From positions 25,560,578-25,624,577 of the forward strand of contig OU015533.1 in assembly GCA_907165065.1 (NCBI GenBank): a stretch of DNA of 64,000 bases, given 5' to 3'. Within the stretch, counting starts at the first letter, position 1; each line of letters begins with the position of its first letter. The notes beneath the pieces are model-generated. The model was not told the origin of the DNA and ran no database searches. It was given only the letters and a program-made list of their open reading frames with translations. Made by a program: the position numbers and the translations under genes. Positions 27,001 through 42,000 of the stretch are shown one piece after another. This stretch comes from Caprimulgus europaeus (lineage: Eukaryota; Chordata; Aves; Caprimulgiformes; Caprimulgidae).

Positions 27001-30000
27001 ATAGTAAGTGTTATGGTTGTAAGTTTCTGGATGCTCAACCATCAAAAGGATCGATTTTTATACAAAAAGAAAATGTATATTGTTCTCTTTTCTGCACTTA
27101 CAGTATTATTTCTAATTCAGACAGGAAATTAGAACAGCCTTTCAACATCAAAAACTGTGAGCATTTGGCTAGTTCAGAAATCCAGCAATACTTTAGGACA
27201 CCTCAAATATTTTTGTGGGTCCCTTTTTCTCTGGAAACACCTCACAGCTTAGTCATTTACTGTTTATCTTCTGTTTTTCTTGTGCCAAAGGTCTGTTCAG
27301 GCTTTACAGCAGTTTCATACTCATCTTCCCTAGATTAAGAAAATTTGTTTTCTGACATGCTGCTTGGAAAAGCATTAGAAATATTGTATTCTGCTTACAT
27401 GACAACCCTGAAGCAGTTAACTAAATTATGTCAACCCTGAAGCAGTTAACTAAATTATGCCAACCCTGAAGCAGTTAACTAAATTATGCCAACAGGCAAA
27501 TGTGATAGTTAACTACAAAGCTTGCAAGAAAAAGTAACTGTGAACAATCATGAACCTGTTAGTTGCTATCAACACAATAACCTTTAAAAAGACATTTGTT
27601 TCTGATGGAAGATTTTTGGATTAAAAAGGCCTACTTGTTCATATGGGTTTCAATTGCTTGAAAATGGTACAATAAGGAATGATCCTGACCCAGCCACAGC
27701 ACTTACCTGATTATAGTACAATTGAGGTACCTAAAAAAAAAAGGTTCTAAATATATGGAATCTACACTATGCAAATACCATCTTTTTTAATACCAACATT
27801 GTCTTTAATCCCATCTTGCTTTTAACAGATTTATTCTCTGGAAAACTGATATTCAGAATGAAAACAGTATTTTCCATTACCTCTATTCCAAAAAAATAAT
27901 TGGGCAAATACCTCTTCAAATCATGTACACAGTTCAGTGACAATGAATTATGGTAGAGGTGGTTAGCTTTTTATATTTTATGAACATTAAACTTTGGTAA
28001 TATTCTAATAAAATTGCTTTTCTGTATTTTCTTGCAACATAGTTTAATATATAAACTACCAATCTGGAACTTGATCACTAAATTGAAAAGCCTAATAAAC
28101 ATCAAGGATTACTCTTCTTTTACCTTTTAATGTCTTAAATGAGAAAAACGCTGAGAAATGTGAAGGTCTATATTAAAATAAGTAAAATGAAAAAAATTTC
28201 ATTTAGACATATAGAAATATATAACTTATGTATACATACCAAGTATCTGCTTATTAAAGTATGTGTGCTTATTAAATGCCTGAGTTCACATTTTGCTACT
28301 TATCTTTAAAGTTGCTTCACCAATCAATTATCATATTTCTTACTTTCACTTTGACTTCCATTTCTTCAAGCTCTTGAAGTAATTCCTCATTTTCCAGTAG
28401 AGAGGAGCCTAAGTTCTGCTTGCAAAAATATTCTCTGATATTTTTCTTGTACCAAGATGTTACCTAAAAAAATAATAAAAATAATTGTCAGTGAAAAATT
28501 TGACAGCAATTGTACATTTTTTAAAATATGTGAATCCACTCTTAGATCTCACACAGCAGAACTCATCCTTAGCATTCTGCTTTTTCTGTATCCCCTGAAC
28601 TCCCATTTATGTCAGCAGGAGTTCAATAAGCTGTTCTTGCATATATAGCACCATTAGATATCAATAGGAGTTCGGTCTATGTACAGAGATTGGAATATTA
28701 GTTTTCAGATGTGCTGAGAGGCTTTGAGAGTTTAATTTCTGTCATTACTCAGAAATATATGCATAATATGTTAGAGGCCAGAGAAAAATAAAGTGTCTAA
28801 AAGTTAATTTTCCAGTATCTATATTTATATGTGAATGTATTCTTTGTCCATGATGCATGCAAATTAATTGTCCATAAATGTATAAATCATATATTATACC
28901 AGGTTTTAGTCTAATGCAGATACTAAACACGTATATTCTGATAAGCACGATATTAAAAGATCATTTGAATTCGTCCCTCCATGTGCATATCAGCCTCAAA
29001 CTGGGTGCAGGTATGAACTAGCAGGTAGTTAAATACTGGCCACTCTCTTCAGACAATCAGGAAACCGGCCAGTAAACAGCTTCTATACTTACTCTTTGTG
29101 TTGTGAGGACATACCTGAGAGAAAATGGAATATACACACACAAATACACACACAAAATTCACTGTATAATATTTTCAATCACAACTAATTTAGGGCAAGT
29201 TCTAGCTGGCTACTCCCAAATTTTTATCCTCTATGTGATGAGGACAAGTAGAATTTCCCAGTAAATTCTATGAAATTCTGACATTTAACATCTCAGACAA
29301 TGTAATTTTTGACCACGTAATGGTATCTAATCTAATCTAATACTTTTTAATGTAAAGAAAGATCATTTTTCTAGATGAACTAGGACATATTCCCAATACA
29401 GTGAGTTAGAGTGACACCGAAAGTTCCATTGAAGCTGTTGTAAATTTATTAGAATACATTATATTGACACAACTTTTCTTTCTGAGGATCTTTCTTTTAT
29501 GGTATAGCTATGTGATGACACTGAAAAAAAAAATCAAAAACAGTAACAGCAGCAATAATATGTATCTCTAAGCAAGCACTAGATGGTTTCTAATGATTCA
29601 CACAGAAATAGATACAGCCTCCTATATCATAGTTCATGTTTTTCAGGGTTTTTTTTCATCTATTATTTTATAACGACACACTGAGTTTATGATGCTTGCA
29701 TAAGACCATACTATTTTTATCTGGTTTTCTTTTTAATGTATAATCATTGAATAAGTAATTCTTGTCCTGTTTCTGGCAGCTACTGATATTGAGTGCTCCA
29801 GAAACAACGCTGCCAGCTTGCTTGCGTACCTCAACAATTCTGTTGTCTCTATGCAAAATTACAAAGAGCTGTGCTTCTTGGATAAGGTGCTTCTCATCTT
29901 AAACAACCTCACAGGCAAAGTTACTGTCTGCAGAACAGACTACTGCTAACAATTTCTAACATTTTCCTCTGAATATAGTTTGGTTTGAAGCATCTTGATA

Positions 30001-33000
30001 ACTCATAAGAGGGATCCACATAATGGGAATAGTGCTTTTGAAGACATTAAAGTTATAGTAAAATAAATTATGAGGATGTTAGAGAGTCAAATATTCAAAA
30101 GTTAGGATATCATCAAACAGAAGTGGGGCAGGGATATTTGCCTAGTAAATATATTTGAGCTATTTTTCTGTAATAGTCTCTACTGTAAAACACTTGCTAG
30201 ATTTATTTATTTTTTTTTTAACTGTGGCTTACCTTAATATTATATGTCTTACCTGGTTCTCTTGTTGGTGCCACAAACAAATTTGGAGAACTTGCTCCAG
30301 TCCTTGGCGCTGATGTTTAAGAAATCTGTCCAGTTGCCGCCTCCTGTCTTGCAGCATTTCAAGGAGATTGTCAATTTTCAAACAGCTGCTGTGCGCTCCC
30401 TGAATCAGCTCCGGATTTGCATTTGGCCCTTCACATTTAAAGTCTTCTATGAATTCAGTTAGCTCTTGGCTTTTGTTTAAAAGTGCAAGTGACTTTTCCA
30501 AAAGCTCTGTAAGAAGAGAATTCCATAGAAAAAAAACAAATGTGATTTGTAATTCTAGTAGCATATTTCAAATATTACTCAAGAACTTTTAAAACTACCT
30601 ATTTGCATACATGACTGTAATGTATTTTAATGCATTACATGAACCGATTATAAATATTTACTTTAGAAGATACATATCCTAAGATATTTCAGTTTGGATA
30701 CCTGTTATATAAACCTACAAAGCTATAACTGTATACATATCCATATAAGTACTGGTAATGGTACATATAATATGTACACACATAACGGTATACTGAGAGC
30801 CATTGAGACAAAACTCAGAAGCGATTGTGTTTCCTCAGAACTGAGGGGGTTTTTTTCCCCAATCCTCAGGTAAGCTGAAGTGGAATTTCCTATCCTGCTT
30901 TCTGTGTGGGTCTGTAGCCTCTGTAGTTTTTCATTAGTGATGTAAGCAAAGTTTAGGTCTTCATGTCCCTCACAGAAGTTGAAAGAGAAAGTTCCGTCTG
31001 GGGACTGTTATAACTTTATATCTAAATAAGTCATGAATATCAGGAACTCTTAGCTTATTTCCATAACCTCTACCTAGATACATTTAGGGTTAAAATTCAC
31101 TTTAATGACATACTAGTCATGTGTCTTATCTTTGTTCCAGGTCCTCAAAGCCACATAGTACAAAATCTTTCGAACAGACAACCAACGGTATTTATAGGCC
31201 TTTCAAATGAAATGTGAAAGTTTCTAGGTCCAGAACAAGGAAGAAGGGGAGCCAAGCCAGAATAAGAGGAAAGGTAGGCATGAAGAAAAGTATAAGAAAG
31301 GAATGTTTGTAAGGAACTGCTAGTGAAGCAACCAACAACAGGCAGCAAGCAGCTGAAACATTCATCCTCCCAGCTGAGTACATGTACTGGTAACTCAAGG
31401 TAAAGCACCCTAAATCTGCACCTTTCATATAGAGCACCTAGGGAAGATGCAGAAGTGGAATGCCTCCACTTCTCCAGCCACCAAGGGCTAACAAGAGAAT
31501 TTAGTTTCCACGAGCTCCTTGCAACAAGCCTGTCCATTTTATTTCTTACCTTCCAGAAAGGTGTTACGTATGTTCAAGTCCCTCTCAAATGCAATACATA
31601 TACAAATGCATAAATTAGGATAATTTAGATATTTTCATCTTTTTTATTCTGATGTGAAATGCATTTGTTCCAAAACTTTTTCTTTTTTTTCTCTTTGTAA
31701 TAAACTACTCATCACTGGTAGAGCAAATAATTTGTAAAGGTCATATTTTCAGCCACCTTACTCTGGAGTGGGTAGATAGCATCCTTCTCACAGAAAGCAA
31801 TACAAACACTGTTTTTGATCAAATAGCTCAATATCAGTTTTCCAAGTTTGATGTGGTAAAGATCAAATAAGAAGCCAATGAATTGCAATCACTTTTCTCC
31901 AGAGCTTATCCTCGTCAAAGTAGTCTTTCTCTGGCAAAACATTTCATCTAATTTTTACAGTTATAGACCCTCTTTTTAGCAATAAATTACTGCCAGATAC
32001 TTCAGGTTAAAACTGCTATAAAGTGAGCAATTTGCTCCCATGAAGATCAGATTGGAAGCCCCAAAACCCATATTAGAGTTACCTGAGTTCAATTACCTAT
32101 TCAGTCTCCTGAGAAGAATATCTGTCATTCAGTGTAGTTAAAGATATTTAAGCTGGTAATCCACTAGTGAATAATAAAGTATAATTTATATTCTTCCACT
32201 TATTAGTAATCTTACAGCAAAATTTGGTTAGAATTACAAAGACTGAGTCTTAAGTCTTACAAAAAATACAGAATCATATGGAATGCAAAGGTGTCTGAAG
32301 TAGACACACAATAAGACTCGTTTTGAGAAAACTTTTTTTGCCCTTTTTGAATTAAGAGTACCACAACACGGCAGAAGATGCTTCACATGAGAATTTGAAT
32401 GAACAAAAAGTCAAATGGAAGAATTTTTCTAGGCAAACATAGGTGCAGGAAACTCATGGTGGAAGAGGAGAAAACACCTTTTTTCCAAGACTTACAGTTC
32501 TAGCTGCAGAACATCTTGGAGCAGGTCAGACAACTCAGTGAGGAAGTGAAACACATCCAACACTCCTCAAAGGCAGGAGTAAAATGCAGGGAACCACAGT
32601 AGGCAAATCGATTCTGAACCTGGCTAGTTGCCACCTCTATCTCATAGCCCCTACCCTCACTGCACCACTTCTGCTTCAAACCCCACCCCCAGGCAAGGGA
32701 AAGCAGAGGGCAAACTTCTCCCTTTGCCACTCTTAAGAAACTGTAGGATCTTGCAGGTGATTGTTACAAGAGATGATTGGAAATTTGCTAACGGGAAGTT
32801 TTCCATAGAAAAATGCTAATTTGTTGATAGTTTTGATAACTTTGATGAATTTTCCCATGGAAAAGAAGGATTGTTTTGGAATTTGATTGCAAATCAGCAC
32901 TAAAAGTCAGCTTGGTTTCTCAGCAGCTCACCTGATCTGGACTGCCTTGAAATCAGAATATACAAGCTTACCACTAGCTGCTCTGCAGCAACAAAGGTGG

Positions 33001-36000
33001 AACCATGAGAGAGCTTGCTCAAACGCAGGAGTTTCACATCTTGCAGGAGGCTTGATAAAAAGTTATTTGAGCATTGTATTTTTTCCAAATATATATTTTT
33101 TTCTAAGATTTTATTTTTAAAATACGCACAGGAAGAGTAAAATCATCCTTCAAGGAGTCAGTGCACAATCACATACCATCAGGAGTGCAATACTATTTGT
33201 ACCTTTTGTATGATGCTCTTGTTGCAGAAGGAGCTCTCTCAAAGAGTCAATATTGTCAAACTCTTGGGCATTTTTCAGGAAATCTTCAACTTGGTCAATT
33301 TTAACAGCAAACTGCATTAAAAAACAAAGACTGAGAAGCAGCACAGTATCATTTTCTTTTGCAGAGCTCCATCATAATCTCTGTATTTTAGGGAAAGTTC
33401 GTAAGAATTTGTAAATTCTTGAAAAAAGGCATTGTTAGTGTCTTCTAGATACAGATGCTTTGTGGCCTCTATACATCTTCTTGGTTTTTTGAGGTTCTCA
33501 TTGATTGAGGGAACCCAAATTTCAGTTGATATATTCTGTAATTACAGTTTGTCACTTTATGACTCTTCTTTCCTACATAGCCTTCAGACCCACTGTAAAG
33601 AATTTTTTCTGGAAGAGTCTGTCAATTTCAAAACCTTCAGTAAAATAATTTAACATGAATGAAACTTTTAACTTAGGTCTCCTTCCCAGAACTTCTTTCT
33701 AATATTAAAGTATTGAGGGGAAAACATATTTAAGGGCAACATCAGATAGAGATACAATCTTTAAAGCAATGAAGGCAGAAATGAGTAGTAAATTTAAGCT
33801 AATTAATATTATGGTAAGCACAATAATTAATCATAGTGGGGAAACAGCATCTCCGTAATGAAGACTGAAGTTACGTTACTCCTTTACAGTTCATTTTTCC
33901 ATGGGTTCCATATTTTAAATATTTAAACATGTTGGGGAGATCTGGAGCAGATTTGGGAATCTGCTGAGATTGTTAAAACCTTGGCAGGTGCAATTCCACG
34001 TATGAGTAGCTTGAGATACATATTCTGTATCTTAGCCAATCTTTCTCAATTCTTCTGTTTCATCTCAAGAGTGAAGTAACCAGTAGTTTTACTGGTTCGC
34101 AAGTTCAAACTTGTGTTTCAGTGTAAGCAAAGATGTTGAAATCTATGGTGAAATTAAGGAAGATGAAAAGCAAGCACTCTGCTTTTTCCGTCTTTTCTAT
34201 TGTTTCACATTTTCCTCCCTCTTGATCTGCATGCTATTAAAGAAATCCATTAGGTATCAACACTTGAGATTTGAGTTTGGATTTTCACTAAAGACTATTT
34301 TTGAGATACATTTGGTGTTTTACCACAATAAAACAAAGATTTCCGTAATCACAGGCTGTCATTTAAAGAAAAGCCTTTCCATAAGAAGTTTCAATGACTC
34401 CTATTTAAATCAATATAGCATTTCTTCTTCCCTTCTATATGTAATGGTTGTGATCTGTACTGTGCTCCAGCTGCTGCATTTTGTTTTAATGATCTAAACC
34501 TGTTGTAGTGGCAATTCAGCTAGTCCTTAATGATTTAGTTTTCACTAGGTCAACCTTTGGTAGTATAGAATTTATTATAGTGATACTTACTACAACTCTG
34601 CACTAATTTCTTTGTATAATACATATCACTAGGACAAAATAATTGGTGGATTGTTGATCTTGGAGTTCTTAGGAAAGTTAGTGGTAGAATGGTTGCTTCT
34701 GTGATTTATAAGTGGCACTGGGCTATTGTAGAAACAAAATTATCAGGGAGAATAATTAAACTCTTCAAAGCTCCAGGGATGTGGGGAGAATTGAATGTGA
34801 GGCTACACGGAGTGAGCATGACGTCTCTCTGCTTTAGCTCCCTGTGTATCAGTGACTTAGGATAAGAGATACAGAGAAATGGGTAAACGGGGAAAGACAA
34901 CACTGAAATCTGTCTCTGGGTTCACACAATTGTTCTTTTGTGCACATCTACACATGGAAGTCTCAGGTAAAGGACTGGCAGGTTAGACTAATGTTTAGTT
35001 TGCATAATTGCAATACCTGTATGGATATTTCAGTGTAAAACCTTCAGTGGCCAATCTTCAATAAGCATTAGTGAAGGCATCTGAGAATTTAGTTCCTTTA
35101 ATGTCAAACAATTTGAATCATAAGGAGTGAAAGATATTCTGCAGAATATCTATAGTCACTGAATTACATATTTTAGGTTTTGGTCCATTTCCATTTTTCA
35201 TTGTCATTTTTCTGTCAACTACAAATTTTGGAGACATCATGACTAAGGCATTTCTTAAAGTCTACATGTTTCTTCGTTCATTTTCATCCTGAATTATCCA
35301 GAAGGTGTAAAAGGAACAATGCATCTAGAGATTTTTATTTTCTTAATTGCTTCAACCTTTAGGAATGCAATTAAACATATAACAAAGTAAAATTACAGTG
35401 GACAGGGACCTGTAAGAAGTTGGAGATTTCAAATTAAGAGTAATTTGATTTAAATACAAACCTCCAGAGCATTTTCAAAGAACACTGAAGTAAGTTCCAG
35501 AAGTGCCTGTCGCTTCTCTAACATAACGATGAGGGCATCCCATGCATCCCCAAGGGTCTCCGCCATGGCATCATAAACCCGACTCTTTTCTTTGTTTTCC
35601 TCTGCAGCTTTGTCTGCTTCATGCAGCAGGTTCCATACCTGGTCTTCCAAAGCCTGAGAAGAAAGAAAAAAAAAAAAAGAAGAAATCTGTAAACAGAATC
35701 CAAAAGACTGTGCTGACACTGGTGTCAGGATACTTTTTCAGTGGGTCTGATAAATTACCCACACATCTCCTACTCTTGCTTTAATTCCAGTTCCTAGTGA
35801 TAGGAGTGTAGCTGTTCCTGCATGTTTCATAGCAAGCTTCGGAATTTCATCTGCACTCAAGAGACAATACTTTCATGAAATTTCATTTAAAAACAAGTGT
35901 TAAGAGAATTTGTCATTCTATCTCTAATGTTGAGATTCAAATAGGTGTACATGTCCTTAAATACAGATCTTCCTGGAAGTGGTACCAATGCAGATATTTT

Positions 36001-39000
36001 GTATCTTCTTTAATATGCCATCATATTGGAACAGGCTACCCAGGGAAGTGGTGGAGTAACCATCCCTGGAGGTATTTAAAGTACATGTAGATGTGGTACT
36101 TGGGCACATGTTTCAGTGGTGAACTTGGCAATGCTACGTTTACAGTTCAACTAGATGATCGTAATGGTCTTTTCCAACCAAACTATTCTATGATATTACA
36201 TTACCTGACATTAAAAGCTTTAAACTTGTAAGGTAACTTACTCATAAGTCTCTGATGACTACAACACAATCTAGACAAGAGTAGCTTGAACATATGCATA
36301 TTCTCCAGAAAAACATCAAATATATGCAATGTTTCAAGTTCAGCCACTGCATTGCTCAAGCTGGCTGCCAAATAATACTATATTGTCAAGAAAATAATTC
36401 TATTGTGTTTCATTCCCTTTACTAATCTCACCATGAAAAAGATAACTCCTGGGCCACTTCCAGCTTATGTTAAAAATCTTTAGCGTGTCAAAAAAATTGA
36501 TTACTGTTGGTTCTACTCCTCCTCTTCCCCCCCATCTTGTGTTTTATTATGAACATGTATTAATAAAGTGCCAATTCCTGCTGGTGTCACGTGAATGCAT
36601 CATGGGAAAAGAAATCTGTATTAGGCAAATTAATATCTATGGTAACTCATTCTCATGACACAGACTAACAAAGGCTAAAGAATTGAAAAACTTGAAATTC
36701 TCCTGACAGATCTGACTGAAAAGAGGAAACTGCAGAAAACTTTATTGTTCTAAACACAGAACTATAATCTCCAGTCCTCCCTAGACATTGTATACTACAC
36801 AAGGATGTCAGCTTGAACTGAAGAGGCTCATCAGTTCTCTCTAAACACAGCACTGTGAGTACAGTTCAATAAGCTATGGAACTTTTATTCTCACAAGAAA
36901 CAGAACAAAATTATTTTAACTTAACTTTACAGACAGCCAACTATGGAAACAAATAGTGGTAAAATTAACAGGCATAAGAGCAGCTCCAATCTATCTTTTT
37001 CTACAGTATATAGAAAAGTCATTATCAGCAACATGAATGCATGCTTATTGTTTAGTGAAAAACCCACCAAAAAGAGCATCTGGTCAAGAGCCAGTGTTCT
37101 AGAGAACAATACACATGCCATTTTATTTTCTGAATACCAAGAATGGGAACAGTTGCTTTCTAATACTTCTGTAAAAGCATTTCTTTTTGTTCTGTTGAAT
37201 CCCCATCCTGATTGCCTGGGAAGAAAAGCCCAAATCCCCCAAATGCTACCTATTCTGTATTTAAGTAGAAATCCAATTAGCATTTCTTTAAAATGATGCT
37301 TTGACTTTAAATGAGGTCATTTGCATGGACTTAATACTGTCACTCTGATTTAACTATTGATAGCAACTGTTTTATATCTCCATTATACCACAATGAGACA
37401 AGAATTAGATCAGGAAAAACAGTTGGCTTTGGGAATCTAATCCAAAGTACTCCGGTCAACTTTTATTCAAGAATATTTATCTAGCTGCCAAGGTAACTAA
37501 GGGTTGCTGCAAGTGTTTTTCTAATCTTACATGCAGCAGTCAGAATCCTGACTCATAATAATTTTTAAACCACAGAGATTATATGCTTGTACAATTACTA
37601 AAATTTAAAACCCAGCATCGTCAAAACAGTGATAATGGTAAGGTAATGAACCAAGCTCACTAAATTTTCAAATGAAAATCTATCTTTCACTGCAATCTTA
37701 ACATAGTTCTTTGAACCCTTTCTTGGTTTTTCTTTTATTGGTTTGCATCATTATTTCTCAATTATTTTTCATAATGTCAATAAAAAAATATCTTGTCCAT
37801 GTAATACTGGATTTTCCTAAATATATGCACAATCTCTTCAGAGGCAAAGCAGCCTTGGTTCTACGTTCAACCTCAAAAAAGGGCTAAACTCCAAGTGCCA
37901 AGTATCACCTATGTTGCATGAATCCTGGCTAACAGATCAAAAAAAAGTTTGTTTTGATTCCTAGCAGCTAGAAGAAAAGATCTTGTGAAAGTCTTGTAGA
38001 AGCTTTAAGGCCAAAATGTAGAATAGAAGAAAGATCCTCACAGAAGATGAATGAATGAAATACACAAGGATGTGACTTCATCACCCTGTGATGACAGGGT
38101 AGGATGAGGTTCATGTAGACATACTTCAGAGTGCTTACTAGATATAGTTGAAAATGCTTTACCAATATTTTTGGTGTAAAAGTATTTTCAGACTTCTTTA
38201 TGCCAAGGATTTGCTTTTAGTAAGTTTGACTTCATTTGAGAAAGTGAATGTCATAAGATAAAAAATAAAAACATGGAAAATTCTGCTGTCATTATACCAT
38301 TCATGATGCCCACTTTCTTTTATTTGTTGGGTTTCCTAGTTGTGACACTTCTTTCAGATATGACAGCAGTCCAGCAAAAGGAGACTATGCCTTATTATTG
38401 GAGAAACAATCCTGTAAGGAATATTGGCTTTTAGCAGAGAATGAAGTTAAGACACCCAAAATAGATATTCCATAAAATTACACCAGAATTCAGTCAAAAT
38501 ACTGCTGAAAATAAAAAGCTCACTTTAAGGCTAAGTGATGGCTAGAAAACAAATCTGGAGATTTAATATGCTAGCAGTCATTGTTTTCAGTTAAAAATTA
38601 CAAAAAGACAATTATTATTTTCCCTGATATTTATCAAGGACATGGGAAATTACAAAAACGGTAGTATATGGTATCCCTACCTCTCTTAGAAAACAGATTA
38701 CAGTTTCCTGTAAATAATGGAGGTTCAGGATTATTTTTTTTTTTCCACTGGTAACTACTTCCAGAAGTAACCTACAGGCATGATGGCTGCATCATCAGGC
38801 ACATTTTTGTCCACATTGTTCACTTGTTTGAGAACATTGCATTTTAGGTAAGGTGTTGAAATTTCCAAAGGTCAATACAATACAAACAGGAAGAAGGAAG
38901 TTACTTCATCTGGAAGGCCACTTTACCCATCTTTTCAGGACACATCCTCTATTTTCCACTTTTCCCCATGTTGGTTAACTTCAGACATAAGGGATTTTCA

Positions 39001-42000
39001 CAATAAAAACAGATCAAGCACATCAAAGGCAAGTCTGCATTAATAATGCAGTCACATTTCTATTGTGTTATATAATGCTAGCAAAATTGGGAGTTAGTCT
39101 CCTGCTTTTTCAATCTCATCTTACTAATTACGCTACCAAATTTGTTTCAAAGCTTTTGCACAAGGAATACTAATGAACAGTTTATTTAATTGAAGCCATT
39201 TTCCAATAGGTAAATGAGCACACATAACTATAATATGCTGCTCTTCAAATAGTTTATTTACTCAATAAATATATTTTAGCCTTCCAATTTATTTCTAATG
39301 CTGGCTGTTCCTGTTATCATTCATTACATTTTCACAGACAACATAAAGGCAGGATATGATGTTTAGATTTCTTCAAAACAGACCTAGATATTGATTCTCA
39401 AAATCAATTTTGAAAACACAGTCAGACTGCTTGCAAGATAATTTTAAAAGGCTACCCCAGTAAAAGCACAGTGTAAAACAATGTTTTTGCTACCATGTAG
39501 ACTCAGTCAAGGATAACTTGAGTAGCTTTTCAGACACATAAGAGAGGAATTTATTACTAATTTTTCAAGTCACGTTACTTTGTTCTCTGTCCAATTTCTT
39601 AAAAATAATCAATATTTTCTAACTACATATGATAACATGAAATGCCTAGAGCTCTGCTTGTCTACTGGCCATAAAAAAAAAAAAAAAGTTTCACCCTTTG
39701 CTAACAGCTCAGCTTTCTCAAAGCAATAATGCCCAAGACTCAAATTCAACACGAACGCTATTTTATATGTAGAAAAAGGATATTCTAGATGAATCATGAA
39801 TAAGGAATCATAGAATCATAGAATGGTTAAGGTTGGAAAGGACTTTAAAGATCATCTAGTTCCAATCCCCCTGCCATGAGCAGAGACACCTTCCACTAGA
39901 CCAAGTTGCTCAAAGCCTCATCCAACCTGGCCTTGAACACTTCCAGGGAGGGGGCATCCACATTTAAGTGTAATTGGATTTCCTTATTTATGCTTTCAGT
40001 GCAAATTGAATTTTAATTCATAACCTTTAATTTGTAAAATTCAATCAAGTTAAAAACAAACCCTTCAAAATACAGTGTAAGAAACAGTTATACTGCAGTT
40101 CTTACCAAATCCATGCTCATTCCACAGCTAATGGAATGTTTTTCATGCAGTATATGTTATTCATAAAAGAGAAAACAACCTGCTTTCTTGGCTCTGGGGC
40201 CAAAGAACTGCCTTGCTGTATTAACCTTTGTACAGCACTTTTAGAAGAAACACTTAAAACCTGTCAAGGTAAATAAAGCTGTGGGGTATAAATAAACAAT
40301 GGTTTTTTAAGTTACATTTCTGTTACTCTATAATTTTATGTAATCATTACAGGCTTTGGCTTTCCCTTTTGCTATATGAAAAACCTGTGTTTCAGTAAAA
40401 CTGCTAATGTTTAATTCACTCATATTTTTATGTAGAGTCTAACTTAAACAGCTCTTCAAAAATATTTAGCAGCTTCTCCCAAACCAATAAAGTTTTCTTG
40501 TATAATAAAAAAAGATATAAAATGAGCAGCATTCCACCCTTCCTGGCCAATGTAAATACATCGATCATTTCTGCTTTTCTTGACATGGCAAAACTTCACA
40601 CTAGATGTGACTATCAATAGTTTTAAAACAGCACCAAGCATTGGATGAACAGGCAGAATAAATCACTGCCTTCTTGCACTGGCAACTCAGAATCAGTGCT
40701 AAAACAACAACGGCAGAATCATTTGAGTAACTTATGCAAGGTTGCTCCTGGACATCTCTTCTATAGATACAAACTGCTTGTAGTAGATGCTGCACAAATA
40801 ATCATTTTTCTAACAAATGCTTGGAGGCATTTACTAGGATAGTCAGTGAATCTCTCAAACTAAGCAGCCACTATGGGGTGCTGTATATTCAAGTACTTTC
40901 AGTTCAACGTTGTTTATGTTAGGTAATTGAATTAATAAATAAAAATTATTTAAAATAAAAAATAAACCCAAACAAAAAACTTCCCATCATAATTATTGCT
41001 CCCATTCGCAGAAATCTCTTATTCGGAATTTGGTCATTAGTTAGCTGAAAATCACTGTTTGCATATATAGCTTCATGATCCTTTACAAGCTTTTTTCAGA
41101 CTTAAATAGAATCACAGAATGATATGGGTTGGAAAGGACCTTAAAGATCATCCAGTTCCAAGCCCCCTGCAATGAGCAGGAACTTCTTCCACTAGACCAG
41201 GTTGCTCAAAGCCTCTTCTAACCTGGCCTTGAACACTTCCAGGCAGGGGGCATCCACAACTTCTCTGGGCAGCTTGCTCGAGTGTCTCACCACCCTCACA
41301 GTGACAAATTTCTTCCTAATATCTAATCTAAACATACCCTCTTTCAGCTTAAAGCCATTATCTCTCATCCTATCACTACCTGCCCTTGTAAAATGTCCCT
41401 CCCCAGCCTTCCTGCAGGCCCCTTCAGGTATTCGAAGGCACCTACAAGTTCTCCCTGGAGCCTTCCCTTCTCTGGGCTGAACAGCCCCAACTCTCTCAGC
41501 CTGTCCTTGTAGGAGAGGTGCTCCAGCCCCCTGATATTGCTCATGGCCTTCCTCTGGACTTGCTCCAGTAGGTCCATGTCCTTCTTATGTTGGGGGCCCC
41601 AGTACTGGATGCAGCACTGCAGGTGGGCTCTTGCAAGAGCAAAGTAAAGTGGAAGAATCATCTCCCTCAACCTGCTGGCCACACTTCTCTTGCTGCAGCT
41701 CAGGATGCGGTTGGCCTTCTGGGCTGCAAGCGCCCATTGCCTGCTCATGTTGAGCTTCTCGTCCACCAGTAACTCCAAGTCCTTCTCCTCAGGGCTGCTC
41801 TCAATCCATTCTCTTCCCAGCCTGTATTTGTGCTTGTGGTCGCACCAACCCAGGCACAGGACCTTTTACTTGGCCTTGTTGAATTTCATGAGGTTTGCCC
41901 ACCTCTCAAGCCTGAATACATGTAGTATTTTTATCTTGCAGAATATGCCTAAATAACAATGTTTACTAGCATATGCAAATCTACTCTCCTACCTCTGTCT

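Noticed and set aside
31145-31537. 130-codon minus-strand open frame
   Set aside because: No recognisable domain and no splice-site support. It lies in CCDC141 intron 4, and a second frame overlaps it, which suggests low stop density by chance.
34111-34497. 128-codon plus-strand open frame
   Set aside because: Composition is that of translated AT-rich intron (Phe, Leu, Ile, Ser, Lys), with no motif and no neighbouring exon-like sequence.
36927-37296. Overlapping open frames of 117 and 118 codons on opposite strands
   Set aside because: No family resemblance, splice signal or bias typical of coding sequence. They lie inside the large AT-rich intron and mirror each other.
41202-41956. Plus-strand open frames of 61 to 92 codons
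   Set aside because: Antisense shadows of the minus-strand CR1 copy.
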